From Halovenus sp. (GTDB lineage Archaea > Halobacteriota > Halobacteria > Halobacteriales > Haloarculaceae), in contig PUNZ01000021.1 of NCBI GenBank assembly GCA_003551945.1, positions 1-5,301 on the forward strand: DNA of 5,301 bases. The letters are read 5' to 3'. A program made the position numbers and the translations under genes. A model generated the notes under the pieces. It was not told the DNA's origin and ran no database searches. It saw only the letters and a program-made list of their open reading frames with translations. Positions 4,809 to 5,301 of this stretch are shown here, one piece after another; position 1 is the first letter of the stretch, and every line of letters starts with the position of its first letter.

Positions 4809-5279
4809 CTACACTGAGAGCCAGTTATCCGATGAGTCAGCCCACGTCACGTTATCGCTCGTTGGTGTCTCTTCAGCGCTTGCTTCAAACACCACCGCCA
4901 GTGTATAGAGCGTGTCACTCTCTGGCTTCTCTGCGTTATGTATCCCAAGAATCGTCGCTTCGTGGAGTGTCTCTATCGAGCACTCCATGTCAGCAGCATT
5001 CAACACAGCTTGCTTTGCAGCAGTCTCAACGCTAGTCATATCGTTCGTTGTCGTCGATGGGAGCGAAGCCGGCTCATCAAGCTGTAGAATATTGCCCTCA
5101 TCATTGAACACACGAGCATAGACCGAGATACTGTGCTCATCCCATGCCTGGCACTCGCGTTCGTAGCGGTCCGGTGAGACAGAAAGCGTTGTTTGGTTAA
5201 TAGAAAACGACTGATAGCGCTCTTCGAGCGCAGATAGTTGCGCCTCGACGGCCTCCCGTGAGTACTCCACATCACCCAT
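4809..5279 (-). CDS. Nudix-fold-like protein lacking the catalytic box
   Basis: The 156-residue acidic protein begins with a helix (YSREAVEAQLSALEERYQ) and a strand region, then follows Nudix-domain spacing. ISVYARVFNDEGNILQLDEP (51-70) resembles the strand before the Nudix box, and residues 73-100, from LPST to DMEC, align without gaps to the usual 28-residue LPGG...REVREETG..C stretch. The catalytic residues are gone: the R-E-x-x-E-E positions read Q90-A91-x-x-N94-A95 and the glycines are S/T. The following segments (LHEATILGIHNAE, TLYTLAVVFEAS, VTWADSSDNW) match the later Nudix strands and final helix. If the assignment holds, it is a non-hydrolytic Nudix-fold protein, perhaps a ligand sensor. 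The ATG at 5279 precedes the first helix. Two TAG stops stand in tandem at the end (4806-4811). The upstream region is outside the window, so its promoter is not seen. Confidence 0.65.
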   Translation of the reverse strand: MGDVEYSREAVEAQLSALEERYQSFSINQTTLSVSPDRYERECQAWDEHSISVYARVFNDEGNILQLDEPASLPSTTTNDMTSVETAAKQAVLNAADMECSIETLHEATILGIHNAEKPESDTLYTLAVVFEASAEETPTSDNVTWADSSDNWLSV

Positions 5280-5301
5280 GCTCGCCCCTTGATTCGTTGA
5301 G

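Overview
The window looks like chromosomal DNA of a haloarchaeon with moderate GC, near half by eye, so Haloquadratum-like or a similar lower-GC lineage. The evidence is strongly acidic proteins (long D/E runs, few K), an archaeal TFS transcription factor, ORFs that start directly downstream of TATA-like elements (leaderless messages), and a lumazine synthase of archaeal type. The species cannot be fixed from sequence alone. There are no IS elements, CRISPR arrays, tRNAs or rRNAs. Gene packing is tight and the region reads as core chromosome rather than a mobile island.

Layout. Bases 1-2875 hold a minus-strand block, listed here in transcription order. First is a RecA/KaiC-like ATPase-fold protein with a degenerate P-loop (2036-2875). 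Next is a very small ORF of 43 residues made mostly of four exact heptads, overlapping the end of the ATPase gene (1924-2055). Then comes a protein with a ribbon-helix-helix-like N-terminus, a long coiled coil and a C-terminal zinc ribbon (1122-1898). It is followed, with an ATGA overlap, by an acidic, probably disordered protein with repeated DPF motifs and a Cys-rich C-terminus (481-1125). Last is transcription factor S (76-396), which has its own likely promoter. Bases 2876-2999 are a divergent promoter region. On the plus strand follow ribH (3000-3416) and a class I aminotransferase (3465-4616). Converging on the aminotransferase is a 33-residue single-helix membrane protein on the minus strand (4633-4734). 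Behind it lies a protein whose length and spacing match a Nudix domain but which has lost the whole catalytic box (4809-5279).

How the genes may work together. ribH is riboflavin biosynthesis and the aminotransferase is amino-acid metabolism; the two probably share a transcript. The minus-strand block is more intriguing. An apparently non-catalytic RecA-fold protein, a coiled-coil microprotein, a DNA-binding-like coiled-coil protein and a disordered Cys-rich protein sit together next to an RNA polymerase cleavage factor. I infer a nucleic-acid-associated or regulatory assembly, but nothing in the sequence proves a function. The best candidates for something undescribed are the heptad microprotein and its cluster, the palindrome lying over the start codon of the ribbon-helix-helix gene, and the two proteins that keep a catalytic fold without its catalytic residues.
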